DNA of 64,000 nt from RYN-230 sp963711705 (GCA_963711705.1 CAVQFM010000014.1:124001-188000), one strand, 5' to 3'; numbered from the stretch's first letter, positions 27,979-36,757 are shown. A program made the numbers and translations. The notes: generated by a model not told the origin, from the sequence alone.

Positions 27979-28373
27979 TTAACGAAGGAGCAGGCGGGCG
28001 CCTAGTTCCAGGTGGTTGGTGACGTCGTTGGCGCTGGCCCGGCGGGTGACCCAGGCGACCAGGTTGGACAGCCACACGTCACCGATGACCCGGGCGATGG
28101 CCTTGTCGTCGGCGGACGGCTCGCCCTCGTGGATGGCCCGGGTCAGGTCTCCTCCATCAGCCGGGCCACCGTGTTGACCTCGGCCGCTGCGCTGGGGTCG
28201 GCGAACATGAAGGCCCGGGTCATGGCCTCGGTGAGCATGGGCTTGCGCTGCATGGTCCGGGTCATCCGGCCCAGCACGTAGAGCATCCGGTCGTAGGGGG
28301 TGTCACCCGGGATCGGCGCCCGGTTCAGGTTCTCCTGGGTGCGCTCGAACTCGCGGGCCAGCAGCTGCCCAGA
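27979..28373 (-). pseudogene. KstR-like TetR regulator, N-terminal HTH missing and frameshifted
   Basis: Minus-strand translation gives FERTQENLNRAPIPGDTPYD, RMLYVLGRMTRTMQRKPMLT, EAMTRAFMFADPSAAAEVNT and, after a frame break near 28148, GEPSADDKAIARVIGDVWLS, NLVAWVTRRASANDVTNHLE and ARLLLR stop. This is the ligand-binding domain of KstR, the TetR repressor of cholesterol catabolism in actinobacteria. I recall these motifs from the mycobacterial protein. The DNA-binding N-terminus, roughly 70 residues, is absent because the sequence changes at about 28373 into a ChsH1-like fragment on the other strand. It cannot act as a repressor as it stands. Confidence 0.6.
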
Positions 28374-28557
28374 CTGGCGATCGAGGTGACCCCGGCGTTC
28401 GTGATCTCCACCGCTACAGGGCGACACACTCACCTTCGCCGGCGCGTGCTCGACGGCCCGGACCGCGACGGTGCGTACCTGGTGCAGGTCACCGGGCGGT
28501 GCCCGGCTGGGCGACCACGTGACCGGCACCGTCCGGCTGTCCGTGGGGGTCGCGTAG
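28374..28557 (+). pseudogene. Internally deleted MaoC/ChsH1-like hydratase remnant
   Basis: Coding-like pieces appear in order but in changing frames: LAIEVTPAFVISTA (N-terminal region of ChsH1-like MaoC proteins), GDTLTFAG, RVLDGPDRDGAYLVQVTG and LGDHVTGTVRLSVGVA ending at TAG 28555. The middle of the hot-dog domain is missing and at least three frame changes are needed. ChsH1 is half of the enoyl-CoA hydratase that acts on the steroid side chain. The stop overlaps the GTG of an Ltp2-like stub, the same order as in steroid operons. Confidence 0.5.
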
Positions 28558-28598
28558 TGATCTCCGGGGTGGCCGCGATCGCCGGCCTCGGGCAGTGA
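28557..28598 (+). pseudogene. N-terminal stub of an Ltp2-like thiolase/lipid-transfer protein
   Basis: GTG 28557 overlaps the preceding TAG and reads MISGVAAIAGLGQ before TGA. SGxAAIxGxGxT is the N-terminus of Ltp2-type thiolase-superfamily aldolases that follow ChsH1 in steroid gene clusters. Homology ends abruptly after the Gln, so only 13 codons survive. The shortness limits confidence, but position and overlap support it. Confidence 0.4.
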
Positions 28599-28657
28599 TT
28601 GCCGGCGTGAGCGCGGTTCCTTTCTGCGCTCGGTGACCGGTTCCTGCCTGCGTCCGG

Positions 28658-29329
28658 TCAGGGCCGCAGTTCGCCCGGGGTGACCAGCCCGCTTTCGTAG
28701 GCCATGACTACGAGCTGGGCCCGGTCCCGGGCATCCAGCTTGGTCATGATCCGGCTGACGTGCGTCTTCGAGGTGAGCGGGCTGACGAACAGCTTGCCCG
28801 CGATCTCGTCGTTGGACAGCCCCGCCGCGACCAGGCTGAGCACTTCCCGTTCCCGTTCGGTCAGCCCGCGCAGCGCGCGGCGGTCAGCCGGCGGCCGCTG
28901 TGGCCGGCTGACCAGGTCGGTGATCAGCCGCCGGGTCACGCTGGGGGCCAGCAGCGCATCCCCGCGGGCCACCACCCGCACTGCCTGCAGCAGGTCCGCA
29001 GGCTCGGCGTCCTTGAGCAGGAACCCGCTGGCCCCGGACCGGATGGCCTGGTAGACGTACTCGTCCGACTCGAATGTGGTCAAGATGATCACTTTGACCC
29101 CGGCCAGGGCCTCATCGGCCGCGATCCGCCGGGTGGCTTCCAGGCCATCCACGCCGGGCATCCGGATATCCATCAGCACCACGTCGGCGCGCTCCCGGCG
29201 GGCCGACTCGACCGCTTCCGCGCCGTTGCTGGCCTCGCCTACCACTTCAATGTCGTCAGCGGTGCTGAGCAGCAGCCGGAAACCGGCCCGGATCAGCGCC
29301 TGGTCGTCGGCCAGCAGCACCCGGATCAT
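28658..29329 (-). CDS. NarL/FixJ-family response regulator
   Basis: A 223-residue regulator. The receiver MIRVLLADDQALIRAGFRLL has acceptor Asp54 (VVLMDIRMPGVDG), a conserved Thr (IILTTFESDEY) and Lys (GFLLKDAEP). The LuxR HTH has LTEREREVLSLVAAGLSNDE and a TSKTHVSRIMTKLDARDRAQ recognition region. Its ATG overlaps the stop of the sensor kinase gene by 4 nt (ATGA), so the pair is co-translated. Confidence 0.92.
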   Translation of the reverse strand: MIRVLLADDQALIRAGFRLLLSTADDIEVVGEASNGAEAVESARRERADVVLMDIRMPGVDGLEATRRIAADEALAGVKVIILTTFESDEYVYQAIRSGASGFLLKDAEPADLLQAVRVVARGDALLAPSVTRRLITDLVSRPQRPPADRRALRGLTEREREVLSLVAAGLSNDEIAGKLFVSPLTSKTHVSRIMTKLDARDRAQLVVMAYESGLVTPGELRP

Positions 29330-30558
29330 GACTGCATCTTCTCCTCGGCAGGCAGCGGCCGGTCTGGTTCGGCGGCCGGCCACGGAGCGGCGGGCAGCCG
29401 GGCGGTGACCCGGAACCCGCCGGTCTCGCCGGGACCGGCCTGGACCGTACCGCCGACGGCGGCGGCGCGCTCCCGCATACCGGTCAGCCCGTGCCCGGTG
29501 CCCGCCGCCGGACCCACCACGGCGCCGCGGCCGGTGTCGCTGATCTCGATCCGCAGATCTGCCGCGCCGTAGGTCAGGGACACGGTGGCGGTGGCCGGCC
29601 CGGCGTGCCGGATCGCGTTGGTCAGCGACTCCTGGATGATCCGGTAGGCGGCCAGGTCCACCTCGGGTGGCAGCGGCCGGGCCGGGCCGCTGCGGCTCAG
29701 CGTGGTGGGCAAGCCGGCCTGCGCGGCCCCGGCGATCAGCGCGTCGAGGTGGGCCAGGCCCGGCGCGGGCTGGGTCGGGTCGGCGTCATCCGCCTGGCGC
29801 AGCACGTTGAGGATCGCGCGCAGCTCGCGCAGGCCGTCCTTGCTGGCCAGCCGGATGGTCTGCAGGGCCTCGGCGGCGGCGGCCGGCTGCTCGGCCAGCA
29901 CGTGCGAAGCCGCGGTGGCCTGCACGTTGATGGTGGCCATAGTGTGCGCGACCACGTCGTGCAGTTCCCGGGCGATGCGCAGGCGTTCCTCGCCGATTCG
30001 CCGGTCGGCCGCGTCATCGGCGCGGGCCTGGATGGACGCGACATAGGCCAGCCGGTTGCGGACCGCGATCCCGCCGAACAGCGCGGCCGCGATCAGCGCC
30101 GGGATCAGGTCGAACCCGCCCCCGGTGGTGCCGAACGGGTTGCCCGCCGCGGTGGCCGCCATCAGCGCCACCAGTGTCCCGCCCGCGAGCAGCACCGCCT
30201 CCCGGGTGCTGGCCACCTTGCACGCCGCGTACAGCGCGATGGCCGGGGCGAGCAGTACGGCGCCGTTCACGTAGCCGAGCAGGCTGTAGACCACCACGGC
30301 CGCGGTCGAGATGACCAGCACGGTGACCGGGTAGCGGCGGCGGCCGGCCAGCACCAGGCAGGCCAGGATGACCAGCAGGTACGCGGCCGTCGGGGTGTAT
30401 GGCACCGGATGGCCGTTGGGCGCCTGATCCTGCTGGTCCCGGGGATGTGCCTCGAAGTACGAGCCGAGGAGCAGGATCACGGTGACCAGCAGGGCGGTGA
30501 GCGCATCCCGGGTCGCTGGCTGCTGCCAGCGCCGCCGCCATCCGGCCAGTGCGTTCAC
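29326..30558 (-). CDS. DesK/NarL-type sensor histidine kinase
   Basis: A 410-residue membrane kinase with about five N-terminal helices (residues 20-165). The HisKA_3 helix has RIARELHDVVAHTMATINVQ, His200. The HATPase_c has IIQESLTNAIRHAGPATATV, ISDTGRGAVVG and GTGHGLTGMRERAAAVGGTV. It is followed by its response regulator with a 4-nt overlap. This family is very common in actinomycetes, and the signal cannot be inferred. An MFS exporter lies just upstream on the same strand and could be a target or be co-regulated. Confidence 0.92.
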   Translation of the reverse strand: MNALAGWRRRWQQPATRDALTALLVTVILLLGSYFEAHPRDQQDQAPNGHPVPYTPTAAYLLVILACLVLAGRRRYPVTVLVISTAAVVVYSLLGYVNGAVLLAPAIALYAACKVASTREAVLLAGGTLVALMAATAAGNPFGTTGGGFDLIPALIAAALFGGIAVRNRLAYVASIQARADDAADRRIGEERLRIARELHDVVAHTMATINVQATAASHVLAEQPAAAAEALQTIRLASKDGLRELRAILNVLRQADDADPTQPAPGLAHLDALIAGAAQAGLPTTLSRSGPARPLPPEVDLAAYRIIQESLTNAIRHAGPATATVSLTYGAADLRIEISDTGRGAVVGPAAGTGHGLTGMRERAAAVGGTVQAGPGETGGFRVTARLPAAPWPAAEPDRPLPAEEKMQS

Positions 30559-30702
30559 CTGCTCAGCGTAAGCTGGCCCACCCGCCCTGGTCTTCCTCCG
30601 TCAGTTGTCTGCCCACGTACTCCGCCAGGAGTACCCGGCCGCCGGGCGCTCCAGGTGTTGGCGGGCCCGCTGCCTTCCCCCGACCACCGCGCAGGAGCCC
30701 GG

Positions 30703-32304
30703 TTATGGCGCCGTTGGTTCGGGCCCGGCCGGCCGCTGGGCCTGGTGGTCGGCGGTGGCTGGCTGGGCGGACAGTTCGCCGGGGGCGGGGCTGGGTGGCG
30801 GCTGCCTGGCTGGGTCAGGTCCGTAGGCGAAGCCAGCTATCGCGCCGAGCGCGGCGAACGCGGCCGCGGCGAGCAGGACGTCGTTGAGCCCGCTGGCGGT
30901 GCCGGCGCGGGCGGCGTGAGTGACCGTGGCGCGGGCGGCGGGCGGGACCACGGTGGCTACCCGGGTGCCGGCGCCGGAGGCGACAGCGGTGGCCAGCCGG
31001 TGGACGGCGCCGGGCGGGGCGGGCAGGCCGGCCAGGGCGTGCAGGGTGGCAGTGGTGACGCGGGAGGCGTAGAGGGCGCCGAGCACGGCCACGCCGGTGG
31101 CGGTGCCGACCTGGCGCAGCGTGTTCACCAGGCCAGCGGCCATTCCGGCGTGGGCCGGCTCCACCGCCGACAGCGCTGCCGAGGCCAGGCCGGTGGAGGT
31201 GATGCCCAGGCCGATCCCGGCCAGGATGAAGCCGGGCAGCAGCACCAGCCAGGTGGAGGTGGCGGTCAGGTGGGCCATCGAGGCCAGCCCGGCTGCGGCC
31301 GCGGCCATGGCCACGCCCAGCAGCACCCGCATCGCTACTTTGCCGATCAGCCGGCCGGTCAGCAGGGCAACCGCGAAGGAGACCAGCGACAGCGGCAGGA
31401 ACCGCAGCCCGGCCTGGACGGGGGAGTAGCCGAGGGTGTTCTGCACATACAGCGACAGGTAGATGATCATCCCGATGACCGTCGCCGAGATCGCGAACGC
31501 CACGAACCCGGTCGCGGCAAAGCTGCGCCGGGCGAACAGGCGCAGGTCGGCCATGGGCGCGGCGGCGATGCGCAGCTCATAGATCACGAACCCGGCAAAC
31601 GCCACGGCCGCGGCCGCGAGCAGGGCCACGATCGCCGGGCTCGCCCAGCCCAGCGCGTTGCCGCGGATCAGCGCGAACATCAGCGCGGTCAGCGCCACGG
31701 CGATCAGGACCGTGCCCACCCAGTCGGCCCGGCCGCCGGCCGGATCGCGGGATTCGCGCAGCCGGGCCACCCCACCCGCGAACGCCGCCACCCCGATGGG
31801 CAGGTTGATGAAGAAGATGGACCGCCAGCCCAGCGTGTCGGTCAGCACCCCGCCGGCCAGCGGCCCGATCGCGGTGGCGCCGCCGATCGTGGCGCCGAAG
31901 ACGCCCAGCGCCCGGGCCAGCGCGGCGCCGGAGAACTCTGCGCGCAGCAGCGGCGTGCCGGTGGCGAACAGCACCGCGCCGCCGACACCCTGCAGCGCGC
32001 GGAACAACTCCAGCGCCAGCGCGGTCGGGGCCAGCGCACACGCCAGCGACCCGGCGGTGAAGATGACCAGGCCGGCCAGGAACAGCCGGCGCCGGCCCAG
32101 CCGGTCACCCAGGGTGGCCGCTGGCAGCAGCAGCACGGCCAGCACCAGGGCATAGGCGGCGCTGACCCACTGCAGGTCCGGCAGGCTGGCCCGCAGGTCC
32201 CGCTGAATCGATGGCAGCGCCACGCTCACAACGGTGATATCCAGCAGCAACATGAACGCCGCCGTGCACACCAGCACCAGCGTCCACCGCTGCCGCGACG
32301 ACAT
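30703..32304 (-). CDS. MFS drug:H+ antiporter, DHA2 (14-TM) family
   Basis: A 533-residue transporter with about 14 predicted helices. Motif A is LGDRLGRRRLFLAGLVIFTA, and motif C-like GATIGGATAIGPLAGGVLTD precedes LGWRSIFFINLPIGVAA, characteristic of EmrB/QacA-type exporters. TM1 contains the family Asp (LLLDITVVSVALPSIQ). ATG 32304 has GGGG directly before it; a GTG at 32331 is an alternative. It likely exports drugs or secondary metabolites. The two-component pair downstream on the same strand may be linked to it. Confidence 0.9.
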   Translation of the reverse strand: MSSRQRWTLVLVCTAAFMLLLDITVVSVALPSIQRDLRASLPDLQWVSAAYALVLAVLLLPAATLGDRLGRRRLFLAGLVIFTAGSLACALAPTALALELFRALQGVGGAVLFATGTPLLRAEFSGAALARALGVFGATIGGATAIGPLAGGVLTDTLGWRSIFFINLPIGVAAFAGGVARLRESRDPAGGRADWVGTVLIAVALTALMFALIRGNALGWASPAIVALLAAAAVAFAGFVIYELRIAAAPMADLRLFARRSFAATGFVAFAISATVIGMIIYLSLYVQNTLGYSPVQAGLRFLPLSLVSFAVALLTGRLIGKVAMRVLLGVAMAAAAAGLASMAHLTATSTWLVLLPGFILAGIGLGITSTGLASAALSAVEPAHAGMAAGLVNTLRQVGTATGVAVLGALYASRVTTATLHALAGLPAPPGAVHRLATAVASGAGTRVATVVPPAARATVTHAARAGTASGLNDVLLAAAAFAALGAIAGFAYGPDPARQPPPSPAPGELSAQPATADHQAQRPAGPEPTAP

Positions 32305-32314
32305 CCCCGGGACT

Positions 32315-32590
32315 TTAGCCGTCTGCCTCACCCCAATCGGCGCCCGCCGGAGTCCCTGTCAGTTCCTGGCTGGCCGGGCGGGGGGCGAAGAAATCGATGA
32401 GCAGCGCGTTGACGCGCTCAGCCTCGTCGTGGTGCACCCAGTGCGAGGCGTCGGGCAGCCGCCAGCCGTACCAGAACTCCGGGAAGCCATGCAGCAGAAC
32501 GACCAGCGGCCCCTCACCAGCCTCGACGTAATGCAGCCGCTGGTCGCCGACCCCGGCGTAACCCTCACGAAGCCCGCTGCCCTCGTCCAT
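32315..32590 (-). pseudogene. Alpha/beta (epoxide) hydrolase with the whole middle deleted
   Basis: The frame starts MDEGSGLREGYAGVGDQRLH and continues YVEAGEGPLVVLLHGFPEFW, the oxyanion-hole HGFPE region of epoxide hydrolase-like enzymes. Immediately after GWRLP it jumps to DASHWVHHDEAERVNALLID, the C-terminal segment with the catalytic His. About 220 residues, including the nucleophile Asp elbow and lid, are missing, and the two ends are fused in frame. ATG 32590 has GGGGG upstream. A 90-residue product could still be made but cannot be a hydrolase. The 330 nt upstream hold no other gene. Confidence 0.65.
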
Positions 32591-32927
32591 GATCATCCCC
32601 CGTTCGCTGAAGCCGCCTCGCGTATCTCTCCCTGGGCGGCCGGATCGGACGACGCCGCCGCGAGCGTCAGCTGTCAGGTAGTCCCTGACTAACACCTGCG
32701 CCAAGCAGCGGCAAGGACCAACCGGTGGGTAACGTACCCTTCCTGGCAACGACCGGGGCGTGCCATATGCCGGAATGAACAGCCCCGTGCCACCTGCCGG
32801 ACCCGCACGCTGACCCGGCTGGCCACCGCCCCGGATGAGCACCCAGCGGCCTTACGCCTCAGTTGACGGCGCAGCAGAGCCGGCCCGGGGCCAATCCGGC
32901 AATGGTGCACGCCGTTACCGTGTGGCC

Positions 32928-33440
32928 GTGACAGAAAGCGCGTCCCTTACTGAAGAGGAGCTGGTCGGCACCGCCGGAGAACAGGAGCTGCTGGACGGGT
33001 TCCTTGACTATCACCGGCAGGTGGTCAGCGGAAAGCTCCGCGGCTTGTCCGAGATCGATGCCCGCCGGCGGCTGGTGCCGTCGGCAACCACGCCGATCGG
33101 CTTGGTCAAGCATGCGGCCGCGGTGGAGCGCGCCTGGTTTCAGCATTATCTGGCCGGGCGGCCACCCGAGCAGATCACCGGGAATTCCCGGGGTGACACC
33201 GCGAGCTGGGACGTCGGTAACGACGAGACCATCGCTGACGTTATCGCCGAGTTCGGTGAGTCCTGCGCTGAATCGCGACGGATCGCGGCGGGCTTCGCCC
33301 TCGATCACACGGTGCCGCACGAGCGGCTGGGCCGGGTGTCGGTGCGCTGGATCTACGTGCACATGATCAGGGAGCATGCCCGGCACATCGGGCAGGCCGA
33401 TATCCTCCGCGAGCAGATTGACGGGGCAACCGGCGACTAA
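32928..33440 (+). CDS. DinB-superfamily protein (DUF664)
   Basis: A four-helix-bundle protein of 170 residues. It has FLDYHRQVVSGKLRGLSEID, SATTPIGLVKHAAAVERAWF (the first His of the triad region) and VRWIYVHMIREHARHIGQAD (the C-terminal His pair), matching DUF664/mycothiol-dependent DinB-type proteins. GTG 32928 has no strong Shine-Dalgarno sequence, so it may be leaderless. Possible roles are thiol-dependent detoxification. Confidence 0.8.
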   Translation: MTESASLTEEELVGTAGEQELLDGFLDYHRQVVSGKLRGLSEIDARRRLVPSATTPIGLVKHAAAVERAWFQHYLAGRPPEQITGNSRGDTASWDVGNDETIADVIAEFGESCAESRRIAAGFALDHTVPHERLGRVSVRWIYVHMIREHARHIGQADILREQIDGATGD

Positions 33441-33653
33441 CCCTCCAGCCGGGCTTCGTTATTTCGCCGTTCGCAGGAGCAGTGGGCTGCGCCGGCCGGG
33501 CGGGTGGCGCCGGGGCCGTCTGGCCCGGATTGCCCAGCCAGCTGCGGCGTAGCTGCGCAGGTCAACAGCGATCCCGTGTTACATTCGCGCTTTGCCGGAC
33601 CTGCCCCGGGCGGCTGCTTTCCCGCGGCCTGGCCGGCACCCCCGGAGGCCGCG

Positions 33654-34790
33654 ATGAGAAGAATCGGCGCGATCACTGGCCTGGCGGCCGCGCTCGCGCT
33701 GGCCGGCTGCTCACTGGCTACCCAGCCGGCCGGGCAGGCCACCCATCCCGCCGGGTCCGGGCCGGTCAGCAGCTCACCCACAGCCAGCGCGGCCAGCACC
33801 CGGACCAGCCCGGGCCGGGCCCGGGCCGCCGCCTCGGTGAGCATTGCCGCGGTCGGCGACACGATGCTCGGGAACATGCCGGACCTGCCGGCCGATCCCG
33901 GCCGCTATCTGGATCCGGTCCGGCAGGACCTCGATTCGGCCCAGATCGTGTTCGGCAACCTGGAAGGCACACTGACCACCGCGGGGACCACCAAGTGCGG
34001 CCGGCACACCCACCCGGGCAAGGACTGTTTCGCGTTCCGCGTCCCACCCGGCTACGCCCGCTACCTGAAAGCCGCCGGGTTCACCATCCTCAACGACGCC
34101 AACAATCACTCGTTCGACTTCGGGCCCGCCGGGCAGGCGCAGACCGTCCGGGCCATCCACTCGGCGGGCCTGGCCCAGACCGGGCTGCCCGGCGAGATCA
34201 CCGTGGTCCGGGCGAACCGGGTCAAGGTCGCGTTCCTGGGTTTCGCGCCCTACAGCTACGACGCCGATCTCCTGGACCTGCCCGCGGCCCGGGCGCTGAT
34301 CGAGCGGGCCCGCCGGAGCGCGGCCATTGTCGTGGTCTACATGCACGCTGGCGCCGAGGGCTCCGACGACGACCAGGTGACCGGGCGGGAAGAGTACTAC
34401 CTCGGCGAGGACCGGGGGAACGCCGAGCAGTTCGCGCACATGGCCATCGACGCCGGGGCCAGCCTGGTGATCGCCAGCGGCCCGCATGTGCTCCGTGGCA
34501 TGCAGTTCTATAAGCACCGGCTCATCGCCTACAGCCTCGGCAACTTTGCTGGCTACGACAATTTCTCCACCGAAGGCGAGCTGGGCCTGAGCGTGATCCT
34601 GCGCGTGACGCTGACGGCCCGGGGCCGCTTCGAGCACGCCCGCATCTATCCCATCCAGCTCACCGGGGAGGGTCAGCCGGTGCCCGGTGGGGCGGCCGTC
34701 AGCTTCACCCGCCAGCTGTCAGCGCAGGACTTCGGGGCCACCGCGGCGCGCATCCGGCCGTCCGGGGTCATCGCCGCCCCGCCGCCCTGA
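33654..34790 (+). CDS. CapA-family lipoprotein (poly-gamma-glutamate synthesis-like)
   Basis: A 378-residue secreted protein with a lipoprotein signal peptide (AALALAGC, lipobox Cys near residue 19) and a Ser/Thr-rich linker. The CapA metallophosphatase-like domain has VSIAAVGDTMLGNMPDLPAD, IVFGNLEGTLTT, FTILNDANNHSFDFGPAG, VYMHAGAEG and IASGPHVLRGMQFYKHRLIA with SLGNFAG. GGAGG at 33644-33648 precedes ATG 33654. Members take part in capsule or envelope polymer metabolism; no PGA synthase is nearby. Confidence 0.9.
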   Translation: MRRIGAITGLAAALALAGCSLATQPAGQATHPAGSGPVSSSPTASAASTRTSPGRARAAASVSIAAVGDTMLGNMPDLPADPGRYLDPVRQDLDSAQIVFGNLEGTLTTAGTTKCGRHTHPGKDCFAFRVPPGYARYLKAAGFTILNDANNHSFDFGPAGQAQTVRAIHSAGLAQTGLPGEITVVRANRVKVAFLGFAPYSYDADLLDLPAARALIERARRSAAIVVVYMHAGAEGSDDDQVTGREEYYLGEDRGNAEQFAHMAIDAGASLVIASGPHVLRGMQFYKHRLIAYSLGNFAGYDNFSTEGELGLSVILRVTLTARGRFEHARIYPIQLTGEGQPVPGGAAVSFTRQLSAQDFGATAARIRPSGVIAAPPP

Positions 34791-34795
34791 CCCGG

Positions 34796-35150
34796 CCCGG
34801 CCGCACTACCTGCCCCCGGTCACCGTGTACTACAAGCTCATGGGGCTCTACGCGCCTGAGGGTTCCTACCTGAATGTCAGCCAGGGCATCGTCGGCCCGA
34901 ACGGTAAGCCCCGGCCGGCCTCGGCAGCTACGTGTTCAACGGCGCACCGATCCCGACTGTATGCGCGAAGGTTGTCCAGAACCCCGCACCCTGCATGACC
35001 GCGCACGGCTACCGGGAGTACCTCACCTATCAGCCGGCCAGCAGGTTCTGGGCCTTCCAGGGCATCGAGGCCGGCATCTTCGTGGTACTCGCCGCCATCC
35101 TGCTCGGCGTCACATTCTGGGTGCTCAAGCGGCGGGACGCATGGCCAGGC
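34796..35150 (+). pseudogene. C-terminal fragment of an ABC-transporter-associated membrane protein, frameshifted
   Basis: Two frames join near 34915: HYLPPVTVYYKLMGLYAPEG and VSQGIVGPNGKP continue as LGSYVFNGAPIPTVCAKVVQ, then HGYREYLTYQPASRFWAFQG, a hydrophobic helix FVVLAAILLGVTFWVL and KRRDA. The pattern TYQPxSRFWxFQGIE plus a last helix is the C-terminus of large actinobacterial transporter-like membrane proteins. No N-terminal part exists here; the CapA-like gene ends just before. A relic. Confidence 0.45.
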
Positions 35151-35198
35151 CGGCGCAGCCGGCCCGCTGCCACGATCTGGTCATTGCCGGTGGCGTCC

Positions 35199-35885
35199 TC
35201 ATGCTTCTGGCCCGTAGACCGCGGCAATGTCTTCGGAGCCGGACCACCGGCTGTAGGTGGGGGACTGCGGCCAGCCCTCGGGCGAGTCCTGCCACTCCTC
35301 CTGCCGCCCGTAGGGCAGCAGATCGATGAGCGCGAAGCTGTGGCTGAGCTGCTCGGTGCCACGGCCGTTGGTGTGCCAGGTCCGGTACACGGTGTCGCCG
35401 TCGCGCAGGAACACATTGACCGCGAAACCGCCGCCGGGCGGTGCGCCGACGTCGGTGCCGAATGGACTGTTCGCAGTGGAATACCAGGTCATTTTGTTCC
35501 CGACCCGCCGCTGGTACGCGAGTGCCTCGTCAATGGGGCCCTGGGTGACGATGACGAACCGGGCGTCGTAGCTGTCCAGGAACTCCAGCCGGGTGAACTG
35601 TGAGGTGAACCCGGTGCAGCCCGGGCACTGCCACTGCTCGCCCGGGAACCACATGTGGTTGTACACGATCAGCTGTGACCTGCCGCCGAAGACGTCGGCC
35701 AGCCGGACTGGTCCCTGCTCACCCTCCAGGGTGTAGTCGGGCATCTTGACCATCGGCAGGCGCCGGCGCTGCGCGGCGATCGCGTCCAGTTCCCGGGTCG
35801 CGGCCTTCTCCCGGGCACGCAGTGCGTCCAGCTGGCGCTGCCAGGTGTCAGCGTCAACGACGGGCGGCAGGGCGGCGGCGGTCAT
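35199..35885 (-). CDS. DUF899 family thioredoxin-like protein
   Basis: A 228-residue protein. It has WQRQLDALRAREKAATRELD at the N-terminus, LADVFGGRSQLIVYNHMWFP, a CPGCTGF motif in the position of a thioredoxin active site (QWQCPGCTGFTSQFTRLEFL) and C-terminal LIDLLPYGRQEEW. DUF899 proteins adopt a thioredoxin-like fold of unproven function. GGAG precedes ATG 35885. The short upstream region 35886-35998 is AT-richer and could hold the promoter. Confidence 0.88.
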   Translation of the reverse strand: MTAAALPPVVDADTWQRQLDALRAREKAATRELDAIAAQRRRLPMVKMPDYTLEGEQGPVRLADVFGGRSQLIVYNHMWFPGEQWQCPGCTGFTSQFTRLEFLDSYDARFVIVTQGPIDEALAYQRRVGNKMTWYSTANSPFGTDVGAPPGGGFAVNVFLRDGDTVYRTWHTNGRGTEQLSHSFALIDLLPYGRQEEWQDSPEGWPQSPTYSRWSGSEDIAAVYGPEA

Positions 35886-35998
35886 GTGAGTCTCCTAACT
35901 GATCATGTTCACAGCCGCAAGCTGCAGCCTGCTGTTATAGACCCTGCCCGGCCGGCTAACTCATCGGTGGCCCGCCACGCTCACCGAAAGCACCAGCT

Positions 35999-36103
35999 TT
36001 AGTCGCCGTGGTTGCCTTGGCCGAAGAGGACCACGTTGGAATCGCTGATGGCGAGCAGTTGCTCGTCGCTGTCTCCGCTGGTGTAGTACAGCCGCGCGCT
36101 CAC
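35999..36103 (-). CDS. Tiny ORF translationally coupled to the P-loop kinase gene
   Basis: GTG 36103 overlaps the kinase stop as GTGA. The frame encodes 34 residues, MSARLYYTSGDSDEQLLAIS then DSNVVLFGQGNHGD. The composition is that of a normal protein rather than GC-driven read-through. I do not recognise it. It could be a small partner, or the displaced C-terminus of the kinase if a frameshift exists at the junction. Confidence 0.4.
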   Translation of the reverse strand: MSARLYYTSGDSDEQLLAISDSNVVLFGQGNHGD

Positions 36104-36678
36104 GCCGATCTCTGGCCGCCGCGAGCTGACGATGGCACGGCCCCGACGTGGCGGTGGATGCGGTCGTGGCAAGCGCGGACCGTGGTGGCGACGGCGTTCA
36201 CGTCGACCGTGATGGTGGTGTCCACAGTGACGAGGGCGCCGATTCCGACCGGGCGGTCGTACTCGGCCATTGCCTGCAGATCGAGTGCGGTCACGACGTG
36301 CACCGGATGAGTGATGCGGGCGTTGTAGCGCTGAATGGCGAGTTCGGGTGGGCAGGCGCAGTGCACCTCGACTGGCTGCGCGGCAAGGCCGGCCAGCTTC
36401 GCGCATTCGTATTCGCTGTAGGGCCGGAAGTTCGCCTCGATCACCACGGCCGGTGCGTCGGCCGCCAGCGCCCACAGCAGTTCCATCGCGGCGCCCCCTA
36501 GCCTGCGTGACCAGGCCCGGTCTGGCGCGGGTACGCCGAGGGCGTCGTGCAGGGTCTCTTTGATCCGGTCCTTGGCCAGGAGTGCGTAGCCCAGTTCGGC
36601 CGCCAGCGGAACTGCCAGGCTGGTCTTGCCGGACCCGGGCGCGCCAGAGACATAGACGAGCCTGCGGGAATCGCTCAC
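36100..36678 (-). CDS. P-loop kinase (AAA_33 / zeta-toxin-like)
   Basis: A 192-residue nucleotide-binding protein. It has LVYVSGAPGSGKTSLAVPLA (Walker A at about residues 12-20), LAKDRIKETLHDALGVP (the DxIRE-like segment of AAA_33 kinases), VVIEANFRPYSEYECAKLAG and PVEVHCACPPELAIQRYNAR with the lid Arg. The family covers small-molecule kinases and zeta-type toxins; no epsilon-like antitoxin is visible. The GTG at 36678 is chosen because it lies directly before the domain. It lies downstream of the methyltransferase pair on the same strand with about 80 nt between. Confidence 0.75.
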   Translation of the reverse strand: MSDSRRLVYVSGAPGSGKTSLAVPLAAELGYALLAKDRIKETLHDALGVPAPDRAWSRRLGGAAMELLWALAADAPAVVIEANFRPYSEYECAKLAGLAAQPVEVHCACPPELAIQRYNARITHPVHVVTALDLQAMAEYDRPVGIGALVTVDTTITVDVNAVATTVRACHDRIHRHVGAVPSSARGGQRSA

Positions 36679-36757
36679 GAAGTACCTGCCCTGATTGGAT
36701 ATCGCATGCGCCGCGCGGCTGGAGCGCACTCCAGGTCAGGTGGCTGCGGGGGTGCGG

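Noticed and set aside
29491..32400. Plus-strand open frame of 969 codons opposite the histidine kinase and MFS exporter
   Set aside because: Gln/Gly/Arg-rich mirror translation of two well-supported minus-strand genes.
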